Assembly: GCA_016286035.1 (NCBI GenBank)
Contig: JAEERY010000068.1
Coordinates: 1-38,639 of the forward strand
Reading direction: 5' to 3'
Origin: Lachnospiraceae bacterium
GTDB lineage: Bacteria; Bacillota; Clostridia; Lachnospirales; Lachnospiraceae
DNA length: 38,639 nucleotides
This document shows positions 25,455 to 33,365 of the stretch, one piece after another. The position numbers and the translations under genes are program-made. Each line of letters begins with the position of its first letter. Positions within the stretch are counted from its first letter, which is position 1. A model generated the notes under the pieces. The model was given only the letters and a program-made list of their open reading frames with translations. It made no database searches and had not been told where the DNA came from.

Positions 25455-26585
25455 TTATATCTTTGCTTTAAATCTGTCGTATCTTAATGTGCCAAGATCC
25501 ACATCTGTTTTGCCAGTCGCAATAAGCTGAGCCAGCTGATGACCTGCTGCAGGTCCTATACCAAATCCATGTCCTGACATGGCACATGAAGTATAAAGTC
25601 CCGGCACCTCATCAACAGCACCTACTACCGCAACTCCATCTGCGCATTTATCACTCCATCCGGCCCACGTTCTTACTATCTTCGCATCAGCAAGATCAGG
25701 AAAGTATTTCATGATACCGCGACATATGCATGGCGCTGTCTTGGATGATGATATCGGTGTTCCGTTATCCTTATTGCATCCCTCAAAACCAGAAGAACCG
25801 CCAAACACAAATGAACCATGCTTTGTCTGATGGCCGTAGAAATCAGCCTCCGCTGTTCCTAACATCTGATCAAACATATGTGGTTCTGCTTCCGTTACAA
25901 GACACTCGAGCAAAGATCTGGTCATCGGGATATCAACTCCGACAGTTCCCAGGATGGCTCTGCTGTCAAAGCCTGCTGCCACCAGGATGTTCTCTCCTTC
26001 AAATATATCTCCTGATTCGCATATGACCTTTCTTACTCTTCCTTTGACCATACGCAGTTCCTTTACATGTTCGCCCGATATAAACCTTACCCCAAGCCTT
26101 CTGGCCATCTTATAATATCCAAGGGTTGTGGTCAGTGGATTAGCATGTCCGTCTGTAGGACACCAGCTTGCACATGTGACTTCATCTGAAAGATACGGAT
26201 TGATGTTCTTTACCTCTTTGGCATCGATCATTCTTACATCCAGTCCGCAGCTTTGAGCATTTGTTGCGAGTTTTGTGAGGATCTCTTTATGCTTTTCGTT
26301 TTTTCCCAGTCTTAAGTTTCCGTCCTGATGGTATTCACAGTCTGTTTCCAGTTCCTCTGAAAGCTTTGGCCAGATGTTCTTTATACCGTACATCACAAGC
26401 GGTAATTCCCTTACATCTCGTCCTGACTGTCTTACGCCACCTCCATTTCTGCTCGAACCGCCGTTTCCTATAAAATCGCTACCCTCAAGAACGATCACAC
26501 TAAGGCCTCTCTTAACAAGATAATATGCTGCGGAGTTACCTATTATTCCACCACCGATAACGATTACTTCAGCGTTACTCTTCAT
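25455..26585 (-). CDS. FAD-dependent amine/amino acid dehydrogenase, beta-subunit type (DAO family)
   Basis: The ATG at 26583-26585 is preferred because AGGAGG lies about 9 nt upstream; the frame stays open 12 codons further but without a usable site. The 376-residue protein has the FAD-binding VIVIGGGIIGNSAAYYLVKRG at the N terminus, GGSSRNGGGVRQSGRD near residue 45, and the C-terminal GLYTSCAMSGHGFGIGPAAGHQLAQLI block of the D-amino-acid-oxidase/sarcosine-oxidase-beta group (like HcnC and OoxB). It oxidises a C-N bond and passes electrons to the iron-sulfur partners encoded upstream. It overlaps the BFD gene by 11 bp. In an anaerobe it should work as a dehydrogenase rather than an oxidase. 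Confidence 0.87.
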   Translation of the reverse strand: MKSNAEVIVIGGGIIGNSAAYYLVKRGLSVIVLEGSDFIGNGGSSRNGGGVRQSGRDVRELPLVMYGIKNIWPKLSEELETDCEYHQDGNLRLGKNEKHKEILTKLATNAQSCGLDVRMIDAKEVKNINPYLSDEVTCASWCPTDGHANPLTTTLGYYKMARRLGVRFISGEHVKELRMVKGRVRKVICESGDIFEGENILVAAGFDSRAILGTVGVDIPMTRSLLECLVTEAEPHMFDQMLGTAEADFYGHQTKHGSFVFGGSSGFEGCNKDNGTPISSSKTAPCICRGIMKYFPDLADAKIVRTWAGWSDKCADGVAVVGAVDEVPGLYTSCAMSGHGFGIGPAAGHQLAQLIATGKTDVDLGTLRYDRFKAKI

Positions 26586-26916
26586 AATGTCCATCCTCCT
26601 TTGCTTCATTTGCAAAGACACGCATCTCTATGGGACGCATGGGAACTCTGCTTGTTGCCGGTTCTATCTCAGCCGGAGAAACCCCAAGCTCCCTTGCAAC
26701 TATCCCCTTTACCAGTCTTGAACAGGTTTGTCCCTGACATAATCCCATTCCTGCCCTTAAGTATCTTCTTATCTCTGTGATAGTCCACATACCGTCGTGA
26801 ACTGCCTGTCTTATTTCACCTTTTGTTATCTCTTCGCAACGGCATATCAGCATGTCATCGTCAGGAGCCGGTACAAAAGGACCTATATCTCTCGATCTGT
26901 CATTAACACTGTTCAT
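26575..26916 (-). CDS. BFD-like [2Fe-2S]-binding protein
   Basis: This 113-residue protein has the motif MLICRCEEITKGEIRQAV followed after about 33 residues by GMGLCQGQTCSRLV. This gives the CxC...CxxxxC arrangement of the bacterioferritin-associated-ferredoxin-type cluster domain found at the C terminus of HcnB, OoxA and sarcosine-oxidase alpha. Here it is a separate polypeptide between the two flavoproteins, 11 bp after the first and overlapping the second. It most likely carries electrons between the flavins in the complex. The tail after residue 80 (PATSRVPMRPIEMRVF) resembles the segment that follows this domain in the fused homologues. Confidence 0.85.
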   Translation of the reverse strand: MNSVNDRSRDIGPFVPAPDDDMLICRCEEITKGEIRQAVHDGMWTITEIRRYLRAGMGLCQGQTCSRLVKGIVARELGVSPAEIEPATSRVPMRPIEMRVFANEAKEDGHYEE

Positions 26917-26927
26917 AACCTCTCCTC

Positions 26928-28508
26928 CTATTTCAAAACCTTAAAGAACCTTGCTTTCATCGCATATTCCTTGGGTACTCTCATAGTTAACAGATTCGTC
27001 TTGTCAAAAGCCTTTGCACTCTTAACTGATACCACTTCTGCCTTGCAAACTTCGCTACCGTCTCTTCCTAGCGCTATACCCTTTTCTCCTTCTCCGGGAA
27101 GTGGTAAGAATTCATACGGAAGGGTTACTGTAGCCGTCCCGTCTCCGCAGTCCTCATCCACTAAAAATATGGCCTGACCCGAACAGCTGGCAACACACAT
27201 GCCGCAATTGATGCATTCACTATCTTTTACAACTATCGGTAACGATGTGATATTGTTTCCGATAGAAATACATTTCTTGGGACAGGCATCCTGACACGGG
27301 TTGCAAGGAATGTTCTGAGTGCACTCGATAACGGGATGAACTCCCTTCTTGTGAGTCACACCAGGATATCTTTCGATCTCGTCATCTGAAACGTATCCTT
27401 TTTTTAGAAGATTCATGGAAATATCTATTCCCTCGTCTGTCTTCTCTATTGCTTTACCACGGTTCTTTGGAGCAAACATACCCTGGCGGAGGCCGTCAAG
27501 TGCCTTTTCCATTACCTCAAGTTCAGTTTCCATAGATTCCATATCGATATATCCGAGATACTCAGCAGCCACAACTCCGGCCATACGTCCTTCTATCATC
27601 GCTGAAGATGCTTCTTCTATACCTGATACATCTCCGGCCACAAATACACCTGGAATGGATGTCCTTCCATATTCATCACATATGGGAACCTGACCTCCTC
27701 TTTTGGGATTATCCTCCATCTTGGCTCCGGCCATCTTAAGAAGCTGTGACATCGGCGACAGACCGACTGCCAGGCAGATTGTATCAACATCAAAATGCTT
27801 TTCGGTACCGGGTATAAAATTGAATTTGTCATCAATCTGAGCGATGGTAACTCCTGTAACCCACTCATCACCCTCAGCTTCAACTATCGTATGCGACAGG
27901 TAAAACGGAACACCTGTCCTGGCCACCTTTGCTGCATGTACTCCGTATCCACCGACTCTGGGTGCCGCATCAACCAAAGCTACCACTTCACATCCACACT
28001 GCAGAAGCTGGAATGAAACAACAAGACCAACATTGCCCGAACCAAGCATCAAGACCTTTTTTCCAGGTAATACACCATGCAGATTCATAAGTGTCTGAGC
28101 TGCTCCTGCTCCAATAACACCCGGAAGAGTCCAACCCTTAAATGTGACCATGTTCTCGGCTGCACCTGTAGCGATAACAACAGCATCTGCTTTGTAATGT
28201 CTTATATTATCTTTAATCTTTACTACAACTTCTTTATCCTGATAAAGGCCGATCACGGTTGCATTCAGTACAACGAGCACACCTGCCGCCGCGGCTTCAT
28301 CCAAAAGCTGTTTTCCTATCACGAATCCTCGTGTCTTTGCCCTGTGTTCTTTAGAGCCGAAGAACTTATGAATCTGTTTGAATAACTGTCCGCCGGGTTT
28401 CTCATTTTCATCAAATACGATAACATCCAGTCCTCTTTTAGCTGCTTCTATGGCTGCTGACAATCCGGAGGGACCCGCACCAACAATGATTAGATCATAT
28501 CTTTTCAT
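26928..28508 (-). CDS. FAD/NAD(P)-binding oxidoreductase with ferredoxin-type clusters (HcnB/OoxA-like)
   Basis: This 526-residue protein has two Rossmann motifs, LIIVGAGPSGLSAAIEAAKRG (FAD, residue 4 on) and VLMLGSGNVGLVVSFQLLQCG (NAD or second flavin site, about 150). The STIPGVFVAGDVSGIEEASSAMIEGR block is typical of the family. After about residue 375 comes an added iron-sulfur part: CTQNIPCNPCQDACPKKC and CINCGMCVASCSGQA, enough cysteines for two [4Fe-4S] clusters. The fused BFD domain seen in HcnB-like proteins is absent and encoded by the next gene. It is the probable alpha subunit of an amine/opine dehydrogenase complex. Confidence 0.88.
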   Translation of the reverse strand: MKRYDLIIVGAGPSGLSAAIEAAKRGLDVIVFDENEKPGGQLFKQIHKFFGSKEHRAKTRGFVIGKQLLDEAAAAGVLVVLNATVIGLYQDKEVVVKIKDNIRHYKADAVVIATGAAENMVTFKGWTLPGVIGAGAAQTLMNLHGVLPGKKVLMLGSGNVGLVVSFQLLQCGCEVVALVDAAPRVGGYGVHAAKVARTGVPFYLSHTIVEAEGDEWVTGVTIAQIDDKFNFIPGTEKHFDVDTICLAVGLSPMSQLLKMAGAKMEDNPKRGGQVPICDEYGRTSIPGVFVAGDVSGIEEASSAMIEGRMAGVVAAEYLGYIDMESMETELEVMEKALDGLRQGMFAPKNRGKAIEKTDEGIDISMNLLKKGYVSDDEIERYPGVTHKKGVHPVIECTQNIPCNPCQDACPKKCISIGNNITSLPIVVKDSECINCGMCVASCSGQAIFLVDEDCGDGTATVTLPYEFLPLPGEGEKGIALGRDGSEVCKAEVVSVKSAKAFDKTNLLTMRVPKEYAMKARFFKVLK

Positions 28509-28520
28509 ATCTTAATCCTC

Positions 28521-28847
28521 CTACTGCTCATCAAATGGCTTTTCAGATACACCAAACTGAGTCTTAACGACCATTCCTTCCTTTAAAGGCGTAATGCAGG
28601 TTCGTACATTCGGGACTCCGTCAACTATCATCACACAATCTGTGCATCGCCCTATCGCACAGAAGATACCTCTCGGCTTGTGCTCCTTTTGCGTATATCT
28701 GTGAACCATCACATCCGCCGCCTTAAGTGCTGCAGCAATAGGTTCTCCTTCATATCCTTCTATCTCCATACCATCAAAAACGAATTTTACGATCTTTCCC
28801 TTTTCCTGTACTCCAAGTATCGGATGCTCTGCTATTCTGTCTGCCAT
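28521..28847 (-). CDS. [2Fe-2S] ferredoxin-like subunit (HcnA/Fer2_4)
   Basis: In this 108-residue protein the motif FCAIGRCTDCVMIVDGVPNVRTC gives the CxxxxCxxC...C set of the Fer2_4 domain found at the N terminus of sarcosine-oxidase alpha and as the separate HcnA protein. It begins with an extended region (MADRIAEHPILGVQEKGK). It lies 12 bp before the FAD-alpha gene and 38 bp after the ornithine-cyclodeaminase-like gene, so it belongs to the same complex. Electron transfer is the likely role. Confidence 0.87.
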   Translation of the reverse strand: MADRIAEHPILGVQEKGKIVKFVFDGMEIEGYEGEPIAAALKAADVMVHRYTQKEHKPRGIFCAIGRCTDCVMIVDGVPNVRTCITPLKEGMVVKTQFGVSEKPFDEQ

Positions 28848-28885
28848 AACCGCTTACTCCTCTCATATATATTTTGATGACTCTG

Positions 28886-30019
28886 CTAATGCATGTCAGG
28901 TTCATTCCACAGTCGGAGTGATGTCCCAAGTCCCAGTTTCTTTGCATTCTCGTAACAAACCTTGCCCCATGCCACATCTTCCACCGGCATGCCGCCTACC
29001 GAATATACAAATATCTGATCATCACTTACCCTTCCGGGTTTCTTTCCAAAAATGATATCTCCCAGATCTGTGATATCCTCCATATCGATAAGTCCTTCAT
29101 AAGCCATATCTGTAAACTTTGATCCTATAATGTTATTTGCTCCAAACGAAGGATATGTAAATTCCTCAGCCCATGCCTCATAGAGCTTTATGTTATCAAC
29201 CACCAGTGAACATGTCTTAAGCTCGTTCGAGTCCATATCAAATGCGCTCACACCTATCAGGACCGCTCCGGGTTTTATCCATTCTTTCTTAACAAAAGGA
29301 TAAGTCGAAGGATCGGTTGAACCTGAGTTTGCAAATGATATCACATCTGTATCTCTTATAAGTTCTTCCACTGAATCCACCGCCTTGACTTCCTTAAGCT
29401 GCGAATACTCTTTACTTACATACTCGATAAAACTCATGAGTGAAGCTTTTCCTCTTCCCTTGACCTTCACGGTATTAATGTTTGGACACGCTGCCATGAT
29501 AGCCGCAAGTGAGGTCTTGCCCATTACACCCGGTCCGCATATACCGCAGACCGTTGCATCTTTTCTTACCAGATATTTAGCTCCGACCCCGGGTATTGCA
29601 CCGGTTCTGTACGCACTTAACAGATTTGCACTCATAAGTGCTAGCGGTGCTCCGGTATTCTTATCGTTTAGCATCACGGTTAATATGGATCTGGGTAATC
29701 CTTTTTCCTTATTTGCCATGTTTGATCCGTACCATTTCATTCCCATAAGATCAAACGGTCCTCCGATATAAGCCGGCATAGCCATGAATCTTCTGTCATC
29801 GCCTTCATCAAGTGGCATGTTGGAAAACGGCGATGTTTTGGGAAATGATACCTGACTGCCGTGCGAGTTATGATTCTCACCACCCATAACATAATCTCCG
29901 GTGTTCAAACATTTGACCACTTCTTCCATAGCCTCTATACAAGCCGCCATATCCTTAACACCTGCTTTTATCATGTCTTCTTCACTTAAAAATAAAAAAT
30001 CGATTGCCGGATAACTCAT
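28886..30019 (-). CDS. Ornithine cyclodeaminase/mu-crystallin family protein (tyramine oxidase subunit B-like), copy 1
   Basis: The ATG at 30017-30019 has AGGAAGG upstream and aligns with the start of the second copy (AIDFLFLSE); this gives 377 residues. Family features are RRFMAMPAYIGG, KWYGSNMANKEKGLPRSIL (conserved Lys), SANLLSAYRTGAIPG and the Rossmann CGICGPGVMGKTSLAAIM. Members include ornithine cyclodeaminase, ketimine reductase and a group that databases call tyramine oxidase subunit B. Being the first gene of the flavoenzyme operon it probably acts on the imine, amino acid or amine made or used there. The second copy (30216-31364) is similar throughout. Confidence 0.85.
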   Translation of the reverse strand: MSYPAIDFLFLSEEDMIKAGVKDMAACIEAMEEVVKCLNTGDYVMGGENHNSHGSQVSFPKTSPFSNMPLDEGDDRRFMAMPAYIGGPFDLMGMKWYGSNMANKEKGLPRSILTVMLNDKNTGAPLALMSANLLSAYRTGAIPGVGAKYLVRKDATVCGICGPGVMGKTSLAAIMAACPNINTVKVKGRGKASLMSFIEYVSKEYSQLKEVKAVDSVEELIRDTDVISFANSGSTDPSTYPFVKKEWIKPGAVLIGVSAFDMDSNELKTCSLVVDNIKLYEAWAEEFTYPSFGANNIIGSKFTDMAYEGLIDMEDITDLGDIIFGKKPGRVSDDQIFVYSVGGMPVEDVAWGKVCYENAKKLGLGTSLRLWNEPDMH

Positions 30020-30082
30020 ATGCTTCCTTCCTGACAAACTTAGGATCAAAAATGTCTGTCTTTTATTTTTCTAAAAGTAAAA

Positions 30083-30114
30083 GGCAAAAGGACTTTATAT
30101 GTGGCCCTTTTGCC
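30083..30114 (-). terminator. Promoter-proximal terminator hairpin before the oxidative operon
   Basis: On the minus strand GGCAAAAGG pairs perfectly with CCTTTTGCC (14-nt loop), followed by TTTTACTTTT. It lies about 7 nt past the predicted transcription start and about 65 nt before the first gene, so full-length transcripts must read through it. It is 102 bp past the preceding gene and might also end that gene's transcript. Confidence 0.7.
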
Positions 30115-30127
30115 TCTTCTTGTAAAC

Positions 30128-30156
30128 AATCTACACCCGTTTAAGTACTTCATCAA
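30128..30156 (-). promoter_or_regulatory. Candidate promoter of the six-gene oxidative operon
   Basis: TTGATG (30151-30156) and TAGATT (30128-30133) are separated by 17 bp on the minus strand. The -35 lies inside an inverted repeat, TTAAGTA (30141-30147) and TACTTAA (30158-30164). Confidence 0.5.
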
Positions 30157-30199
30157 TTACTTAATATCACCTTTTTTTTACTCATTTCGTGGTTGATAT

Positions 30200-30216
30200 A
30201 CCACTTATTAAGTAGT
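30200..30216. promoter_or_regulatory. 17-bp palindrome, candidate regulator site (copy 2)
   Basis: The minus strand reads ACTACTTAATAAGTGGT: arms of 7 bp with one mismatch around a 3-bp centre. It overlaps the last base of the second ornithine-cyclodeaminase gene and lies about 45 bp upstream of the -35 of the oxidative operon. It matches the palindrome at 35912-35928 at 15 of 17 positions. Confidence 0.55.
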
Positions 30217-31364
30217 TATCTCATGAAAGGTTCATCCCAAAGGTTAAGTTTTGTTCCTATTCCAAGTTCCATGGCTTTTTTATAACAGTCATATCCCCAC
30301 GCAACATCCTCTATCGGCATTCCGCCGCTGCTGCACATCACTATCTCATCATGGGTTTTCCTTCCCGGAGTTATCCCGTTTACAATATCGCAGAGATTAA
30401 GAACCTGTTCTCTTTTTATCTTTCCTTCTCTTACCAGGTGAATAAAATGGATCCCCATGATCACCCATTCACGCTTATTCCCGAGTTCATCAACAGGTCC
30501 TCTTGCGATGAAATTATTCATATACTTATCATACATACCATAATTATCAACCACCATTGTGGTCTTTATCAGTTCATCAAAGTCTCTGTATAAAAAGCTT
30601 CCCATTGAAAATACGGAAGCTCCCTTTTTAAACCATTTAAGATGAAACTCCTCGGCTTTATCAGGAGTCACAGACATGGCTTCACTGACAACATCCGCAT
30701 CCCGACATGCCTGTTCTAGACTCTCACATATCTCGATCTCCTTTATCTGAGGATACTTTTCTTCTATAAAAGCCTTCATAGACAGCGTTGAAGCCGATGT
30801 CGGAAAACTGCCCTTTATCTTTATCTTCTCTATCTTTGGAAGAACAGCCATATAGCACATGAGAGCACATTTATTGATAACACCAGGTCCTAATATCGAA
30901 AGGACCTTAGAATCCTTATTAGCCAGATAAGATGCTGCCATGGCAGGCATGGCACCTGTTCTCATTGCACTTAAAAGATTGGCGGACATATAGGCTATCG
31001 GAGCACCTGTATCTACATCGTTGAGTGTTGCCATCAGGATCGATCTCGGTAATCCCTTGCTTATATTTGCATGGTTTGAACCGTACCATTTCTGACCGGC
31101 CATATGAAATCTTCCGCCAAGGTAGGCAGGCATTGCATTGAATCTCCTGTCGGGACCATTATCAAGCGGAAATCCTTCGATATCCTTTGTTTTGGGAAAA
31201 TTCATCTGAAGTCCATGCTCATCATTCTTTGGACCGCCAAGCAAAAAATCGCCTTTTCCAAAAAGGCTCATAACATCTCTCATCGCTTCAACACAGCCCT
31301 TGGCATCAAGAACTCCCGCTTCTATCATATCTTTTTCACTTAAAAACAAAAAATCTATAGCCAT
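30216..31364 (-). CDS. Ornithine cyclodeaminase/mu-crystallin family protein (tyramine oxidase subunit B-like), copy 2
   Basis: This 382-residue paralogue of the 28886-30019 protein keeps the same blocks: RRFNAMPAYLGG, KWYGSNHANISKGLPRSIL, SANLLSAMRTGAMP and the Rossmann LSILGPGVINKCALMCYM. It closes with GGMPIEDVAWGYDCYKKA, like copy 1 (GGMPVEDVAWGKVCY). It is the last gene of the polyamine-importer operon, separated from potD by 93 bp that hold a terminator-like hairpin. Two copies in two operons suggest either a heteromeric enzyme or different substrates. The exact reaction (cyclodeamination, ketimine reduction, amine oxidation) cannot be read from the sequence. Confidence 0.85.
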   Translation of the reverse strand: MAIDFLFLSEKDMIEAGVLDAKGCVEAMRDVMSLFGKGDFLLGGPKNDEHGLQMNFPKTKDIEGFPLDNGPDRRFNAMPAYLGGRFHMAGQKWYGSNHANISKGLPRSILMATLNDVDTGAPIAYMSANLLSAMRTGAMPAMAASYLANKDSKVLSILGPGVINKCALMCYMAVLPKIEKIKIKGSFPTSASTLSMKAFIEEKYPQIKEIEICESLEQACRDADVVSEAMSVTPDKAEEFHLKWFKKGASVFSMGSFLYRDFDELIKTTMVVDNYGMYDKYMNNFIARGPVDELGNKREWVIMGIHFIHLVREGKIKREQVLNLCDIVNGITPGRKTHDEIVMCSSGGMPIEDVAWGYDCYKKAMELGIGTKLNLWDEPFMR

Positions 31365-31387
31365 AGCCTAACCTCCTAAAAAGAAAA

Positions 31388-31414
31388 CCCAGGGCGGAGA
31401 ATATCCACCCCGGG
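31388..31414 (-). terminator. Terminator-like hairpin between potD and the OCD-family gene
   Basis: On the minus strand CCCGGGGTGGA pairs with TCCGCCCTGGG (11 bp, two wobbles, 5-nt loop), followed by TTTTCTTTTT and then at once by the AGGAGG site of the downstream gene. That gene can only be expressed by read-through, or from a promoter inside the hairpin region. Confidence 0.8.
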
Positions 31415-31457
31415 CCTCATTGCCTTTAATCCTATACTGCATGATCAATCATATTTA

Positions 31458-32522
31458 CTATTCCTTCAGTTTTGTCCACATCTCATTATAGATATCAAGC
31501 GTTGCACTATCCAGATTTTCCACATAACTACCCTTTGAGATGGCATCAGCCGGCGGATTCTTTGCAGGATTGCCGCTGTATTCTTCTCCCATAAGCGCAA
31601 TGGCATCTGTATTTGCACAAAGGTACGGGAATTCCTTTAAAACAATCTCCATGTTTTCCGGTTCCATTATGAAATTGATCCACTTCATCGCATTGTCATA
31701 GTTGGGAGATTCTTTTGTTACTACCCAGTTATCAAAGAACAGATATGCACCTTCTTCAGGATATATCACTTCGATAGAAGGAACCTCTTCCATAGCCATT
31801 GCCACCTCGGCACTCCAGATCATTCCAGCTGAGCAGTCACCTGATATAAGTGCGCTCTTTGGAGAATCCGAATCATAGAGAACTACATTCTTCTTAAGTT
31901 CCATTAGCTTGTCTGATACTTCTGAAAGCTTTGCAGGATCAGTCTCATTAAGATCATAACCTATAGCCTTTGATGTCATGCCTATAACCGCACGGAAGTC
32001 ATCAAGGATAACTAACTGTCCTTCAAGGGACGGATCAAAAAGGTCTGCATAACTGGTTATCTTGGCATCTATCTTTTCCGTGTTGACAGCTATAGCACCG
32101 GCTCCGCCCATGTAAGGCACGGAATATACATTTCCGGGATCATATGTGGGATTCTTATAACTGTCTCCTATATGAGAGAAGTTAGGAAGCTTCTCAAAAT
32201 CCAGTTCCTTTAACATATCCTGTGCAATAAGCTGAGCTACCATGTAATCACTCGGATTTAATACATCATAAGCGCCTGCAGTTTCTGACTTAACTTTTGC
32301 TAACATATCCTCATTTGAAGAATATGTTGAAACGTTTACCTTTATACCTGTCTCCTTTTCAAACTTCTCAACTACAGAATCAGGCAGATACTCTGTCCAT
32401 ACAAACAGATTTAATTCACCCTGATCTCTTGAGGCACTCTCCGACGTTGATGAGCCGCATCCTGTCAGACTCACAACTGTTAAAGATAACGAAATCAATA
32501 CTGCTAAAATCTTTTTCTTCAT
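31458..32522 (-). CDS. potD: Polyamine ABC transporter substrate-binding lipoprotein (PotD-like)
   Basis: This 354-residue protein carries a signal peptide ending in the lipobox LTGC (residues 18-21), then a Ser-rich linker. ELNLFVWTEYLPDSVVEKFEKETGIKV is the typical start of spermidine/putrescine-binding proteins, followed by YDVLNPSDYMVAQLI, SVPYMGGAGAIAVN and FFDNWVVTKESPN. It is anchored outside the membrane and delivers the ligand to PotBC. Putrescine or spermidine is the family default, but related binding proteins take other amines or opines. It is cotranscribed 27 bp after potC. Confidence 0.92.
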   Translation of the reverse strand: MKKKILAVLISLSLTVVSLTGCGSSTSESASRDQGELNLFVWTEYLPDSVVEKFEKETGIKVNVSTYSSNEDMLAKVKSETAGAYDVLNPSDYMVAQLIAQDMLKELDFEKLPNFSHIGDSYKNPTYDPGNVYSVPYMGGAGAIAVNTEKIDAKITSYADLFDPSLEGQLVILDDFRAVIGMTSKAIGYDLNETDPAKLSEVSDKLMELKKNVVLYDSDSPKSALISGDCSAGMIWSAEVAMAMEEVPSIEVIYPEEGAYLFFDNWVVTKESPNYDNAMKWINFIMEPENMEIVLKEFPYLCANTDAIALMGEEYSGNPAKNPPADAISKGSYVENLDSATLDIYNEMWTKLKE

Positions 32523-32549
32523 AATATTGTCCTCCTTAAAAATCTGATG

Positions 32550-33356
32550 TCAGATTTCTTTATGCTTACCGGATAAGATACCGCTCTGTGTCAGATACAC
32601 CAACCCTATAGTACCTATTAGTACTAAAGTTGATAGAGCGTTAACATCCGGAGAAACACCGCTTTTAATGCTTTCCATAACCTTTAAGGGATATGTCTTT
32701 GTCTGTCCGTTTACAAAGTAGCTGATGATCACATCATCTATCGAAAGAGTAAATGCCAGCAATGCACCACCGGCTATTCCGGGAGCCAGAACCGGCAGAG
32801 TTATCTCAAAGAAAGTAACTACCCTGTTGGCTCCCAAGTCCATGCTTGCTTCCTCTATCGACTTGTCATATCCCGAAAGCCGGGCTCTCACATTGAATAT
32901 CACATACGGAACACTGAAACTCACATGTGATAATATAAGTGTCACCATTCCTCTTGGGATGTTCACGTTGGTAAAGATCGTAAGCAATGCTATGCCTATA
33001 ACAATCTCAGGGATCACTACGGGAATATATAAAAAAGCATTTATCATCCCTTTACCCTTAAACTTATATCTGTATATACCTACTGCACCGAGTGTTCCTA
33101 TGACCGTCGAAAGGATAGTGCTTAATACTGCGATAATCATGGTATTTCCAAACGATTCCAGTAATGATGAGTTACTCCATAGCTTTATATACCAGTCAAA
33201 CGAAAATCCCTTCCAGCTTAAATATGGTTTGGTTGTCGTTGCATTAAACGAATTGGCGACAACAACGAAGATAGGAAGAAATAAGAACAGATATACCATT
33301 GAGCAAAAGGCTACACTTAATCTTTTTATTCTTTTTTCTTTTCTTGCTTTTCTCAT
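32550..33356 (-). CDS. potC: Polyamine ABC transporter permease (PotC-like)
   Basis: This 268-residue membrane protein has six helices. The coupling loop EASMDLGANRVVTFFEITLPVLAPGIAGGALLAFTLSIDDVIISYF is the EAA motif of binding-protein-dependent permeases and is of the PotC type. The ATG has GGAGG upstream. It lies 9 bp after the other permease gene, and the two form the channel. Confidence 0.93.
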   Translation of the reverse strand: MRKARKEKRIKRLSVAFCSMVYLFLFLPIFVVVANSFNATTTKPYLSWKGFSFDWYIKLWSNSSLLESFGNTMIIAVLSTILSTVIGTLGAVGIYRYKFKGKGMINAFLYIPVVIPEIVIGIALLTIFTNVNIPRGMVTLILSHVSFSVPYVIFNVRARLSGYDKSIEEASMDLGANRVVTFFEITLPVLAPGIAGGALLAFTLSIDDVIISYFVNGQTKTYPLKVMESIKSGVSPDVNALSTLVLIGTIGLVYLTQSGILSGKHKEI

Positions 33357-33365
33357 ACGCGCCTC

